A stretch of 23,560 nt of DNA from IMG/VR virus record IMGVR_UViG_3300037071_001564, positions 1-23,560 of that record, one strand, 5' to 3'. Below the pieces are notes generated by a model that was not told where the DNA came from, did no database searches, and worked only from the letters and a program-made list of their open reading frames with translations. Shown here piece by piece: positions 1 to 5,971 of the stretch (positions are counted from its first letter, which is position 1; each line of letters opens with the position of its first letter). The translations under genes and the position numbers were made by a program. Source of the DNA: a virus.

Positions 1-652
1 GAGCGGCTCGGAGACGGACGATGTCCTCGACCGGCACGATGAAGTGGAGCGGATCCTCGGGGTGCTCCTGCGCGTCACGGAGGATCGCCTGCGCGACCTC
101 GACCACGAGCTTCTGGTCGACGCTGCCGGTGCCGTTGTCTTCCGCGCCGGGCAGCTGCGGGCGCATCTCGGAGCGGTGCGCCTTCATGTGCTCGACCAGC
201 GTCGCGTACGTCCAGTTCTGCTTCGACGCCCGGTCGAGCCACTGCTTCTGCTCCTTCGGCTCCAGCCGCGACACGCGGGAGTGGTGGGAGAAGCCGAGGT
301 TCGTCTTCCGGATCTTCACCGACACGTTCGCGCAGACAGACTGGAACGCGAGCCGCGTCGACTCGGCCAGTCCGGTCGCCTCCGACAGCTGCGAGTACGA
401 CTCCGAGTTCGTGGTCTCCAGCTGGTTCAGGAGGTCGCCGATCCACCACGACGACGAGCGCTTCAGGACACCGAACCAGCGGAGGAGCGCGTCGGCCTGG
501 TCGTCGGTGAGCGGCTGCTCGATCGTGAGGCTGGTGAGGGTGATGGCCCCGGCCTCGTGGAGCGCCTGGATCAGCGAGAACGTCTCCGGCGGCAGCAGCT
601 GGAGTTGCTCGTCTGCGTCGGGGATCAGGTCGATGACTTCGCCGTTCGCCAT
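1..652 (-). CDS. ParB-like / DNA-binding phage protein, C-terminus beyond window
   Basis: This open frame begins at ATG 652 and runs about 217 residues to the left edge without a stop, so its C-terminus is missing. The ATG overlaps the previous gene's stop by one base (TGATG). The protein has an N-terminal segment rich in Leu and Asp, then WWIGDLLNQLE near residue 70, a helical stretch with SEATGLAEST, NLGFSHHSRVSRLEPKEQ near residue 120, and LVEHMKAHRSE near 160. The 'WIGDLLN ... SHH..V..L.P.EQ..WLD.A...W....L' pattern resembles phage and plasmid proteins related to the helical DNA-binding part of ParB/KorB proteins. That assignment is from memory of the pattern. It closes the 1794-652 gene group, so a regulatory or DNA-binding role is plausible. 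Confidence 0.75.
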   Translation of the reverse strand, partial: MANGEVIDLIPDADEQLQLLPPETFSLIQALHEAGAITLTSLTIEQPLTDDQADALLRWFGVLKRSSSWWIGDLLNQLETTNSESYSQLSEATGLAESTRLAFQSVCANVSVKIRKTNLGFSHHSRVSRLEPKEQKQWLDRASKQNWTYATLVEHMKAHRSEMRPQLPGAEDNGTGSVDQKLVVEVAQAILRDAQEHPEDPLHFIVPVEDIVRLRAA

Positions 653-990
653 CAGACCGGTGCCTCCTCGGTGATCGTCTCGTGGAGTTCGGCGCGGCGG
701 GAGTCCGGCACGATCTCCGCGACCGCGGGCGCGTCGCTGGCTTCGAGGGTCAGCTGAGCGGGGTCGACCGGCACGAGCTTCGGCGGCTGCGGCTTCTCGG
801 GCGCGCGGCCCTCGACCGTCCAGTTCGACAGCGGCACCGCGACGTACTCGCCCTCGTCCTTCGCGACGGAGGAGATCGCGGCGGTCGCGCCGCGCACCTC
901 GGTCTCTGCGACCAGCATGTACGTGAACTGTGAGATGCGCTTCAGCACGATGTACTTCGTCGGCTTCGTCTTCGTTGTCTTCTCGGTCAT
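652..990 (-). CDS. hypothetical protein, 112 residues
   Basis: I do not recognise this protein. Its ATG overlaps the stop of the upstream DNA-binding gene (TGATG at 988-992), and its stop overlaps the ATG of the next gene in the same way, so it sits firmly inside a translationally coupled group. The first 12 residues are Lys/Thr-rich (MTEKTTKTKPTK). A compact mixed region follows (residues 13-60, with KYIVLKRISQFTYMLVAE), and the tail is Pro/Ala/Glu-rich and acidic. No transmembrane segment, Cys motif or catalytic signature is visible. It could be a small adaptor or accessory protein for its DNA-binding neighbours, but this is only context. Confidence 0.8.
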   Translation of the reverse strand: MTEKTTKTKPTKYIVLKRISQFTYMLVAETEVRGATAAISSVAKDEGEYVAVPLSNWTVEGRAPEKPQPPKLVPVDPAQLTLEASDAPAVAEIVPDSRRAELHETITEEAPV

Positions 991-1463
991 CAGTTGGCCG
1001 CCTCCTCGCGGCGTAGCGCTCGGTTCAGGGTCATCCGGGGCAGGCCGTACTCGCGCTCCAGCGCCCGGATCGATTCACCCGCGTCGACCCGTCGGCGGAT
1101 CTCGGCCATCACGTCGGCGGCCAGCTGTGAGTCCGGCGGCGGCCGTCTCGTCTTCGTCGTCGGCGCGTCGAGGTTGTAGTGCTGGGCCAGGGCGAGCAGG
1201 ACGCAGCCGGTCTGCTTCCCGCCGATCGCGTCGGCGTGAGCCTGGATGGTGTGCTTCAGGACGGCGGGCATCCGGATGAACCACTGCTCCGACTTCGAGG
1301 CGGTGTACCGGTAGCCGGTCGGCTCCCACGCCAGCCCGTACCTCGTGGAGAGGATCTCGCCGAGCACGTCGTTCACGGATGTGTTCCGGCTCTCGGCGTC
1401 GGCGAGCACCTTCGCCCGGATGTCCTCGGGCACGTTCCTGATGTGGATCGCGGCGTCACGCAT
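990..1463 (-). CDS. tandem ribbon-helix-helix plus HTH DNA-binding protein
   Basis: The 157-residue protein appears to carry three DNA-binding units. Residues 5-43 (IHIRNVPEDIRAKVLADAES...) match the FitA/VapB-like ribbon-helix-helix pattern of a short strand followed by two helices. Residues 60-98 (QWFIRMPAVLKHTIQAHADA...) look like a second ribbon-helix-helix. Residues 126-152 (VDAGESIRALEREYGLPR...) form a resolvase-like helix-turn-helix. A Thr/Arg/Pro linker (about 100-112) separates the last unit. Ribbon-helix-helix folds bind DNA as dimers, so two in one chain could act as an intramolecular pair. No toxin gene is adjacent, which argues against a toxin-antitoxin module. The ATG lies 8 nt inside the previous gene. 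A repressor role at the phage promoters is inference. Confidence 0.85.
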   Translation of the reverse strand: MRDAAIHIRNVPEDIRAKVLADAESRNTSVNDVLGEILSTRYGLAWEPTGYRYTASKSEQWFIRMPAVLKHTIQAHADAIGGKQTGCVLLALAQHYNLDAPTTKTRRPPPDSQLAADVMAEIRRRVDAGESIRALEREYGLPRMTLNRALRREEAAN

Positions 1464-1794
1464 CGGTGAGCACCTTCCGTCCCTCCTCGGTCAGGATGAA
1501 GTACTGGCGTCGCTCGCCGCGGAACTCGCGCAGTAGGCCGCGGTGGGCGAGTGAGCGGAGGCGGGGGAACACCCGCAGGCCGGGCACCATGTTCCCGCTC
1601 CAGGATCCCTTCACGGCTCCGTTCCCGAGACGGCTCGCTCCCTGCACGTCGAGCTTCCAGGCGATGTCCTGCGCGGACGCGCCGCCGTACAAATCCCACT
1701 TCCGACCTGACGCCTGGATGTCGGCCACGGCTTGGAGGAACGCCCGATCTGGCGGGAGCGGCCGAAGGTGCTGGTTGTGCGAACGTCGTCTCAT
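1456..1794 (-). CDS. winged-helix-like small protein, probably leaderless
   Basis: This 112-residue protein begins at ATG 1794 (MRRRSHNQ). I preferred this start to a longer frame from 1848 because a promoter (1805-1833) lies directly upstream and would put the transcript start within a few bases of the ATG. The C-terminal third, with RLRSLAHRGLLREF and YFILTEEGRKVL, follows the helix-wing pattern of winged-helix proteins, where a recognition helix is followed by a hairpin and a 'LT..G' strand. The middle (DLYGGASAQDIAWKLDV) may supply the first helices. It heads a group with the ribbon-helix-helix protein. It is likely a transcription regulator; the target is unknown. Confidence 0.8.
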   Translation of the reverse strand: MRRRSHNQHLRPLPPDRAFLQAVADIQASGRKWDLYGGASAQDIAWKLDVQGASRLGNGAVKGSWSGNMVPGLRVFPRLRSLAHRGLLREFRGERRQYFILTEEGRKVLTDA

Positions 1795-1804
1795 GTCATC
1801 ATGG

Positions 1805-1833
1805 ACTCTAGCAGGGTGTGCTGCTGTTGTCAC
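1805..1833 (-). promoter_or_regulatory. promoter for the regulator group, leaderless type
   Basis: On the minus strand there is GTGACA (1833-1828), a 17-nt spacer and TAGAGT (1810-1805), with TGC just before the -10 (extended -10). The expected transcript start, 6-7 nt past the -10, is near 1798, and the ATG is at 1794. There is no room for a Shine-Dalgarno site. The helicase-loader-like gene's stop codon (1830-1832) lies inside the -35 hexamer. The -10 is identical to that of the 8168 promoter, but the shared leader of the other four promoters is absent. Confidence 0.6.
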
Positions 1834-2540
1834 CCCCTGATCTCGCACGCGTCGTGGAGCACCTTCTCGGCCTCGGCGTACAGCACATCGTCGGTGCCCT
1901 GCCTATCCCCCCGGAGGATCTCGATCGCGTCCTGACGCATCGCCTCGTCCGGCGGCGGCACGATCCGTCCGGCGTACCGCTGCGCCAGCCGCCACATCAC
2001 CGGCCTCGGGTGGATCCGCTCGGACTCCGGCAGCGCGAGCAGACGGCGGCCGTTCAGGCTCGACACGTTGTCGGGGGTGCCGTTCGTGACCGGTTCCCGT
2101 GCGGCCTTCAGGATCTCCGGGGTGAGCGGCGCGCCGACGGCGGCCTTCTTCACGAACGCGGCACGGCGGCCCTCGTAGTCCTTCCGGAACTGCGCGCGCA
2201 GCGTCTCCGGGCTGGTCGAGTTCCGGATCATCCACGGGCCGCCGCACGCCTTCAGCGACGCGCGCACGACCTCGTTGCCTTGGCTGTTCCCGGCGACGGC
2301 CATGTCCCACGCCTCCTCCGCCGACGGCAGCCCGAGCGCTTCCTCGGCGACCTCACGGCGGATGTCCGCGATCGTCGGCCGGTACACGCTGGTGTTCAGT
2401 AGACGCCGGGTCGCCGAGAGCACCATGCGGGGGTCGAGGTCGGACAGCTGCTGCGCGTACACCCGGGCCGACATGTCGGTGAACGGATGCTGGACGTACG
2501 CGGCCCGGAGGAGTTCGAGCGCTTCAGCCAGCGGATCCAC
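1830..2540 (-). CDS. replicative helicase loader-like protein
   Basis: The start is GTG 2540, preceded by a strong Shine-Dalgarno (GGAGGAGGTGCGAAGTG). It overlaps the initiator-like gene by 17 nt. The first 70 of 236 residues show the pattern of the phage helicase loader/inhibitor family (G39P/G40P-like): an N-terminal helical segment with EALELLRAAYVQHPF, then AQQLSDLDPRMVLSATRRLL and YRPTIADIRREVAEE. This 'P-T-I-A-D-I-R' motif is characteristic of that family. The C-terminal part is helical, charged and unassigned. Such proteins deliver the replicative DnaB-type helicase to the origin. Its place directly after a winged-helix initiator-like gene repeats the lambda O-P layout. The family call is from pattern recognition and moderately sure. 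Confidence 0.75.
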   Translation of the reverse strand: MDPLAEALELLRAAYVQHPFTDMSARVYAQQLSDLDPRMVLSATRRLLNTSVYRPTIADIRREVAEEALGLPSAEEAWDMAVAGNSQGNEVVRASLKACGGPWMIRNSTSPETLRAQFRKDYEGRRAAFVKKAAVGAPLTPEILKAAREPVTNGTPDNVSSLNGRRLLALPESERIHPRPVMWRLAQRYAGRIVPPPDEAMRQDAIEILRGDRQGTDDVLYAEAEKVLHDACEIRG

Positions 2541-3330
2541 TTCGCACCTCCTCCACGATCGACGCCATCGAGCGGGGGTTGTCGGCGAGCGTACGCGCGA
2601 AGTTGCGCGCGATGCCTTCCGGCCCCCACGTCAGGTCGGGCTTCTCCCGCTTCAGCTTCTCGGCGACAGCGGAGACCGCGTCAGCGACATGCCGCTCGTA
2701 CCCTTCAGGGTGCGCCTGCGCCTGCACCATCGCGTCCGGCCACCGGGCGGACACGTGCTGCCAGAGGATCGGGCGGATGTCCTTCAGCGCCCGCTGCACC
2801 CGAGCGCCGTTCAGATCACCGACGGCCTCCGTCGCCGCGACCAGCGCGTTCCACGCGAGGTCTTGCCCATCGACCTTCCGGCCCTTCACCGGATCGTACG
2901 ACGGGTCGACCTGGGGCACCGCGCCCGGCGAAGCCGGAAGGGGTACTGGTTCATCTTCCTGGTTCAAGGTAGTAACTGGTTCGTGGCTCATGGTGACCCC
3001 CTCCCCCTGGCTCATGGTGACCCCGGGGGGTGGCTCATGGTGAGCCACCGGTGTCGCATCCGCGTGAGGGAACCGGTACGTCGTGGAACGGTCTGCGCCG
3101 TCCTCCGTCTTCCGCCGGAGACGCTCGACAAGCCCTGATTCTTCGAGGTCGCCGAGCGCGCGCTTCACCGTCGCAGCGCTCAGTTCGGTGTCTTCCGCGA
3201 TCCTCGCGATCGACGGGTCGCACCGGCCAGTGTCCTTGTTCGCCCGGTCGGCGAGCGCAAGCAGCACCGCCTTCCTCGACGCGCTCCCCGTCTTCTGCTT
3301 CACCGCCCACGCCATCAGCACGTAACTCAT
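2524..3330 (-). CDS. replication initiator-like winged-helix protein
   Basis: This 268-residue protein starts at ATG 3330 (MSYVLMAWAVKQ), the overlap point with a possible leader ORF. Longer in-frame versions upstream look like noise. Residues 15-75 form a winged helix: KAVLLALADRAN, then DPSIARIAEDTEL, SAATVKRALGDLEESGLVER and a basic wing. This is the usual N-terminal domain of phage replication proteins of the lambda O / helix-turn-helix type. Residues about 96-129 are a low-complexity linker with repeated GVTMS. The C-terminal domain (about 135-268) is helical. The linker DNA carries direct repeats that look like origin iterons. Together with the helicase-loader-like gene downstream, this suggests it binds the origin and recruits the loader. 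A transcription-regulator role is the main alternative. Confidence 0.8.
   Translation of the reverse strand: MSYVLMAWAVKQKTGSASRKAVLLALADRANKDTGRCDPSIARIAEDTELSAATVKRALGDLEESGLVERLRRKTEDGADRSTTYRFPHADATPVAHHEPPPGVTMSQGEGVTMSHEPVTTLNQEDEPVPLPASPGAVPQVDPSYDPVKGRKVDGQDLAWNALVAATEAVGDLNGARVQRALKDIRPILWQHVSARWPDAMVQAQAHPEGYERHVADAVSAVAEKLKREKPDLTWGPEGIARNFARTLADNPRSMASIVEEVRSGSAG
2946..3043 (-). other. putative replication origin: iterons plus AT-richer repeat tract inside the initiator gene
   Basis: Read on the plus strand, TGGCTCATGGTGACCCC occurs at 2984-3000 and, identically, at 3008-3024. Its first 13 bases occur again at 3031-3043, giving spacings of 24 and 23 bp. Directly beside them the 7-mer CTGGTTC occurs three times (2946-2952, 2959-2965, 2976-2982) in a stretch of roughly half A+T, clearly AT-richer than its surroundings. 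Iterons next to an AT-rich unwinding tract, inside the linker part of an initiator gene and just before a helicase loader gene, match the lambda ori design. Function is inferred. Confidence 0.5.
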
Positions 3331-3371
3331 GGTCGTCCACCGGTCGGTGGTGTAGCCTTCGTCTCGGTCAC
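3327..3371 (-). CDS. possible 14-codon leader ORF
   Basis: A GTG at 3371 follows a good Shine-Dalgarno (GAAGGAGAACCAC) and opens a frame for 14 residues (MTETKATPPTGGRP). Its TGA overlaps the ATG of the initiator-like gene (ATGA at 3327-3330), the junction type used between established genes here. The initiator's own start has only a weaker GGTGG site. The ORF could therefore bring ribosomes to the initiator start by termination-reinitiation. It may also be coincidental; the peptide resembles no known leader peptide. Confidence 0.35.
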   Translation of the reverse strand: MTETKATPPTGGRP

Positions 3372-3410
3372 GTGGTTCTCCTTCCTTCTGCGGGGAACGG
3401 AAACTGCGGG

Positions 3411-3446
3411 GCCGACGGCCCTCGTCTAGCGGCGGGGGCCGTCGGC
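3411..3446 (-). terminator. GC-rich hairpin over a stop codon, possible terminator/attenuator
   Basis: GCCGACGGCC (3411-3420) and GGCCGTCGGC (3437-3446) form a perfect 10-bp stem. The 16-nt loop contains the stop codon of the signal-peptidase-II-like gene (3426-3428). No T-run follows, so it is at best an actinobacterial-style terminator or an RNA stability element between the second early operon and the replication genes. Confidence 0.45.
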
Positions 3447-3896
3447 ATTCAGAGGGGAGCGCGACCCTATCGCACTTCGACGGGCGAGTGTGAGCGCGAC
3501 AGCCCCGATGATCCAGAACACCTCGACGCACGCGACGAGACCCCCGGCGGTGAGCGCGAGGTCGGCGACGTTGTACGCCCAGAGGTTCGTCCAGCGGCCG
3601 TCGGGGTCTGCCTCGGTGAATGGGTTCGGGACGCCGCCGGTCGCCTCGTTCCAGACCACGTTCCCGAGGACTCCGGCGAGGACGAGCGCGAACCCGATCG
3701 AGCGGGCCATGAGCACGAACCCGACGCACCCGGTGAGGAAGACGGCGGTGTGCCAGAGCGGCGGCATCTGGTCGGCTCGGGCCTGCGCGTGCCATGTCCA
3801 GTCGCCCTCGCCTGGGGCGCGCCACTTCGTGACCGCGTCGACCGTGAGCACGCCGCCGACGGCGGCCGCCAGCCAGGTGTACGGGATCCGGCCCAT
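3426..3896 (-). CDS. signal peptidase II (LspA)-like membrane protein lacking conserved residues
   Basis: I start this 156-residue protein at ATG 3896, which overlaps the stop of the 33-residue gene (TGATG); a GTG at 3908 is possible. It has four hydrophobic segments. Three features recall lipoprotein signal peptidase II: TVDAVTKW (D20, K24) in the first helix, GVLGNVVWN (77-83) and AYNVADLAL (107-115) in the last. LspA uses two catalytic aspartates, one shortly after a GN..DR box and one in F/Y-N-x-A-D. Here the second is present (D112), but the box reads GNVVWN and the expected first Asp region reads GGVPNPF, with Asn91 at about the right place. It is probably not a standard peptidase. It may be a degenerate or repurposed relative. 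Confidence 0.7.
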   Translation of the reverse strand: MGRIPYTWLAAAVGGVLTVDAVTKWRAPGEGDWTWHAQARADQMPPLWHTAVFLTGCVGFVLMARSIGFALVLAGVLGNVVWNEATGGVPNPFTEADPDGRWTNLWAYNVADLALTAGGLVACVEVFWIIGAVALTLARRSAIGSRSPLNADGPRR

Positions 3897-3997
3897 CAGG
3901 TGAGCCACCAGATCAGGCCGACGATCGCTCCTCCGATGAGCGCCGCGAACCCGATCATCACGAACACGATCACCATCAGGGGGTCGCTGTCCCTCAT
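3896..3997 (-). CDS. 33-residue single-span membrane peptide
   Basis: ATG 3997 overlaps the upstream stop (ATGA) and the TGA at 3896-3898 overlaps the next ATG (TGATG), so this short frame bridges two genes exactly. The peptide begins MRDSDPLMVIVFVMIGF, continues as one long hydrophobic helix (about residues 7-32) and ends IWWLT. An acidic N-terminus followed by one span fits a small membrane protein. The next gene is also a membrane protein, so a partnership is possible. Function is unknown. It is easily missed by length cutoffs. Confidence 0.7.
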   Translation of the reverse strand: MRDSDPLMVIVFVMIGFAALIGGAIVGLIWWLT

Positions 3998-4224
3998 GCC
4001 GCCGCCCCGGGCACCGGGTCGCACGCGCCCTGCTCCTCGACCAGAGACGGAAGCTGCGACGCCCGCGCGCCGCGCTCGTTCCCGGTCAGTTTGAACGCGA
4101 TCATCCGGAGCTTGTTCCGCATCGTGTACCTGGAGATGTTCATGTCCTCGGCGATGTCGTCGGGGTACTCGCCGTCACGGATCCGCTCCACGATCTCGCA
4201 TTCGTTCTCGTTCAGTTGTGCCAT
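3994..4224 (-). CDS. LuxR-type helix-turn-helix protein
   Basis: This 76-residue protein is nearly all one DNA-binding domain. LNENECEIVERIRDGEYPDD, IAEDMNISRYTMRNKLR and IAFKLTGNERGARASQL follow the LuxR/GerE C-terminal pattern (L...E..I...I..G....DIA..M.IS..T......I..KL...). There is no receiver or sensor domain. I chose ATG 4224, with AGAGGA eight bases upstream. A GTG at 4299 also overlaps the ERF stop (GTGA), but the added 25 codons include AGA, CGA and CTA, which the phage otherwise avoids, and the extension is not domain-like. That leaves a 71-nt gap after the ERF gene. It is a likely regulator with unknown targets. Confidence 0.8.
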   Translation of the reverse strand: MAQLNENECEIVERIRDGEYPDDIAEDMNISRYTMRNKLRMIAFKLTGNERGARASQLPSLVEEQGACDPVPGAAA

Positions 4225-4295
4225 CAGCCGTCCTCTCGATAGTCGGTAGCACTGGAAGCCGGAAGCCCACCAGGCGGCGGACTCCAGCACGACTC

Positions 4296-5339
4296 TCACC
4301 GCATCGTCCCAGGCAGTTCTCCGTCGGGGCCGGGGCCGAACGGGACGTCATCGATCGGGAGGGTGTCCGCTGCCGCCGCGGCCTCGGCTGCCTCGATCGC
4401 CTCGGTCTCGTCGTAGCGAAGCTCGGGCGGCTCCTTCGCCGCGAACGCCCACTGGAACGCCTCGGTGATCGCCCCGGGTTCGCGTGACTCGACCGGCGGG
4501 AACGCGCCCACGTCGGTCTTCTCCACGATGCGGGCGACGGCGTTCGCCATCCTGGTCGCGTACTCGGTGCGCCGCTCCTCGGGCAGTTCCTCCCGCAGGC
4601 TCACCCCGAACAGTTCCGCGAGGAGCGGCTGGAGGGTCGCGGGCCAGTCGAGCGTCGGCCCGATCTGCTTCAGCGCCTCCCCCATCCTCTGCCAGTAGGA
4701 CGCGTCGAGCGGGATAGCCCCGTCAAGCATGTGCTTCCCAGGGTCGAACGGCCCACGCGCCGCAGATCGCGTCCTGGTGGCTCCTGGAGGCTGCTGCTGC
4801 CGTGGCTGCTGCTGCCCGGCGCGGATGGTCTCCTCCGGGCTGGAGCCGTCGGGATCCACCGTCTCCGCCGTCGACACCGCCAGCACGATCGCGAGCACCG
4901 ACTTGAACGCCATCGTGATCGCCTTCGACGTCGACTTGTCGCCCATGTCGGTTCCCTCGCCCCACGCCGACGCGACCACGCTGTCGCCGAGCGGCCCGTA
5001 GAACGTGAACTGGATCCGGAGGTTCGTCTCGTACATCGTCTTCCCGCCGTCCCGGCCGACCATCCGCTCACCGGGGATCCGTTCCAGCACCTCCGGCACC
5101 ACGATCACGCCGTACTTCCCGAGCAGCGGATTCAGTTCGTTCAGCACCGTGTCGTGCGACCGGAACATGAACCCCTGGTCGGCGTTGCGGGTGTCCTTCC
5201 CGATCGCGGGAAGCTCGGCCAGGATCCGCCCGAGCCGCTCGTGGATCGTCGCGTCCTCGTTCCACACCTCGTCGGCCTCGACCGCTGCCGCCGTCGCCTC
5301 CTCGACCGGCTGCTCCGGCTCCTTCGTCTTCGCTGTCAC
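4296..5339 (-). CDS. ERF family single-strand annealing protein
   Basis: The start is GTG 5339, which overlaps the previous stop (GTGA) and follows a strong GAAGGAGACGAC ribosome site. A longer frame from 5681 is Arg-rich and not credible upstream of that point. Of 347 residues, about 30-165 form the ERF domain: HERLGRILAELPAIGKDTRN, then YGVIVVPEV, and the signature GEGTDMGDKSTSKAITMAFK (127-146). ERF proteins are phage recombinases that coat single-stranded DNA and anneal complementary strands, replacing RecA-type pairing in phage recombination. The C-terminal half (Gln/Pro-rich 175-195, then charged helical) is variable in this family. No recognisable exonuclease partner lies next to it. 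Confidence 0.9.
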   Translation of the reverse strand: MTAKTKEPEQPVEEATAAAVEADEVWNEDATIHERLGRILAELPAIGKDTRNADQGFMFRSHDTVLNELNPLLGKYGVIVVPEVLERIPGERMVGRDGGKTMYETNLRIQFTFYGPLGDSVVASAWGEGTDMGDKSTSKAITMAFKSVLAIVLAVSTAETVDPDGSSPEETIRAGQQQPRQQQPPGATRTRSAARGPFDPGKHMLDGAIPLDASYWQRMGEALKQIGPTLDWPATLQPLLAELFGVSLREELPEERRTEYATRMANAVARIVEKTDVGAFPPVESREPGAITEAFQWAFAAKEPPELRYDETEAIEAAEAAAAADTLPIDDVPFGPGPDGELPGTMR

Positions 5340-5596
5340 GTCGTCTCCTTCACGTACGGATTGATAAGCCACCGGCCCGGCTCGCCGTCCTGCCACGGGC
5401 CGGTGTCCATGATCCCGAGCCGGTCGACGGCCGGGTCGATCATCCCCTCGTCCGTCCACATCTGGAGCGCGAGCATGATCCCCGCTGGGGTCTGCGCTCC
5501 GCCGCCTCCGACCCACTCCTGGCCCTCGGCGGCGACGCGAGCGATCCGGAACCTGGCGTCCTCCTCGTACTCCGCCGCCCGCTCGGCCGGGGTCAT
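5336..5596 (-). CDS. hypothetical protein, 86 residues
   Basis: ATG 5596 overlaps the previous stop (ATGA), and the TGA overlaps the ERF gene's GTG. The N-terminal third (MTPAERAAEYEEDARFRIARV) is a charged helix. A glycine patch (WVGGGGAQ) follows, and the rest includes MWTDEGMIDPAVDRLGIMDT. I recognise no family. Tight coupling to the ERF gene suggests co-expression with recombination functions. The longer frame from 5890 is Arg-rich noise before this start and was not used. Confidence 0.75.
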   Translation of the reverse strand: MTPAERAAEYEEDARFRIARVAAEGQEWVGGGGAQTPAGIMLALQMWTDEGMIDPAVDRLGIMDTGPWQDGEPGRWLINPYVKETT

Positions 5597-5790
5597 GTCC
5601 CGGCCCTCGCGCAGAACTCCTCCAGCGTCTCCTCCGGATACGGCTTCTGCACGAACCCCTTCTCCTGCGCCTCGAACACACGGCGGCAGAGGGTGCCGTA
5701 CGCGGCCGCCGCGATCCTCGCGTCGAAGTCGCGGAGGTACCGGGCGTTCTCCTCCGCGACGGCCTTGTCGACTGCCTTCGAGAGACTCAC
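5593..5790 (-). CDS. hypothetical protein, 65 residues
   Basis: GTG 5790 overlaps the preceding stop (GTGA), and the TGA overlaps the next ATG. The sequence (MSLSKAVDKAVAEENARYLR... ending EETLEEFCARAGT) predicts an almost fully helical, charged small protein. No motif identifies its role. It is the second gene of the operon driven by the 6008-6036 promoter. Confidence 0.75.
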   Translation of the reverse strand: MSLSKAVDKAVAEENARYLRDFDARIAAAAYGTLCRRVFEAQEKGFVQKPYPEETLEEFCARAGT

Positions 5791-5966
5791 GACCCGACCT
5801 GCACGAAGTCCTTACCGAACTGCCAGGCGGCAGAAGCGGTAGCGATAGACCGGTACCAGCGGCGCTGGCCCTCATACCGCACCATCTCACGCATCTGGTG
5901 CTGACAGCTGCGGATCGTGCGTCGCTGGATCTGAAGTCCGAGTGTGTGCGGGGCGGGCTGGTTCAT
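5787..5966 (-). CDS. hypothetical protein, 59 residues, first gene of the ERF operon
   Basis: ATG 5966 lies 5 bases after the conserved leader dyad GACGACTCC...GGAG-type site, with GAGGAGGA as its Shine-Dalgarno. The frame can be extended upstream to 6017, but that would run through the -10 box and leader, so 5966 is the real start. The peptide is basic and Arg/Gln-rich (HTLGLQIQRRTIRSCQHQMR, then YEGQRRWYRS). No family is recognised. Small basic early phage proteins often bind host factors or nucleic acid, but nothing here proves it. Confidence 0.75.
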   Translation of the reverse strand: MNQPAPHTLGLQIQRRTIRSCQHQMREMVRYEGQRRWYRSIATASAAWQFGKDFVQVGS

Positions 5967-5971
5967 GTCGT

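Noticed and set aside
990-1463. Antitoxin of a toxin-antitoxin pair (FitA/VapB-like start)
   Set aside because: No PIN-domain or other toxin-like gene adjoins it, and the protein carries further DNA-binding units.
3372-3410. Direct repeat CTGCGGGG (two copies) upstream of the leader ORF
   Set aside because: Only two short GC-rich copies in a high-GC sequence; too weak to call an operator or iteron.
4225-4299. GTG 4299 start for the LuxR-type gene
   Set aside because: Although it makes a GTGA overlap, the added codons include AGA twice, CGA and CTA, unlike the phage's usage, and ATG 4224 has AGAGGA at good spacing.
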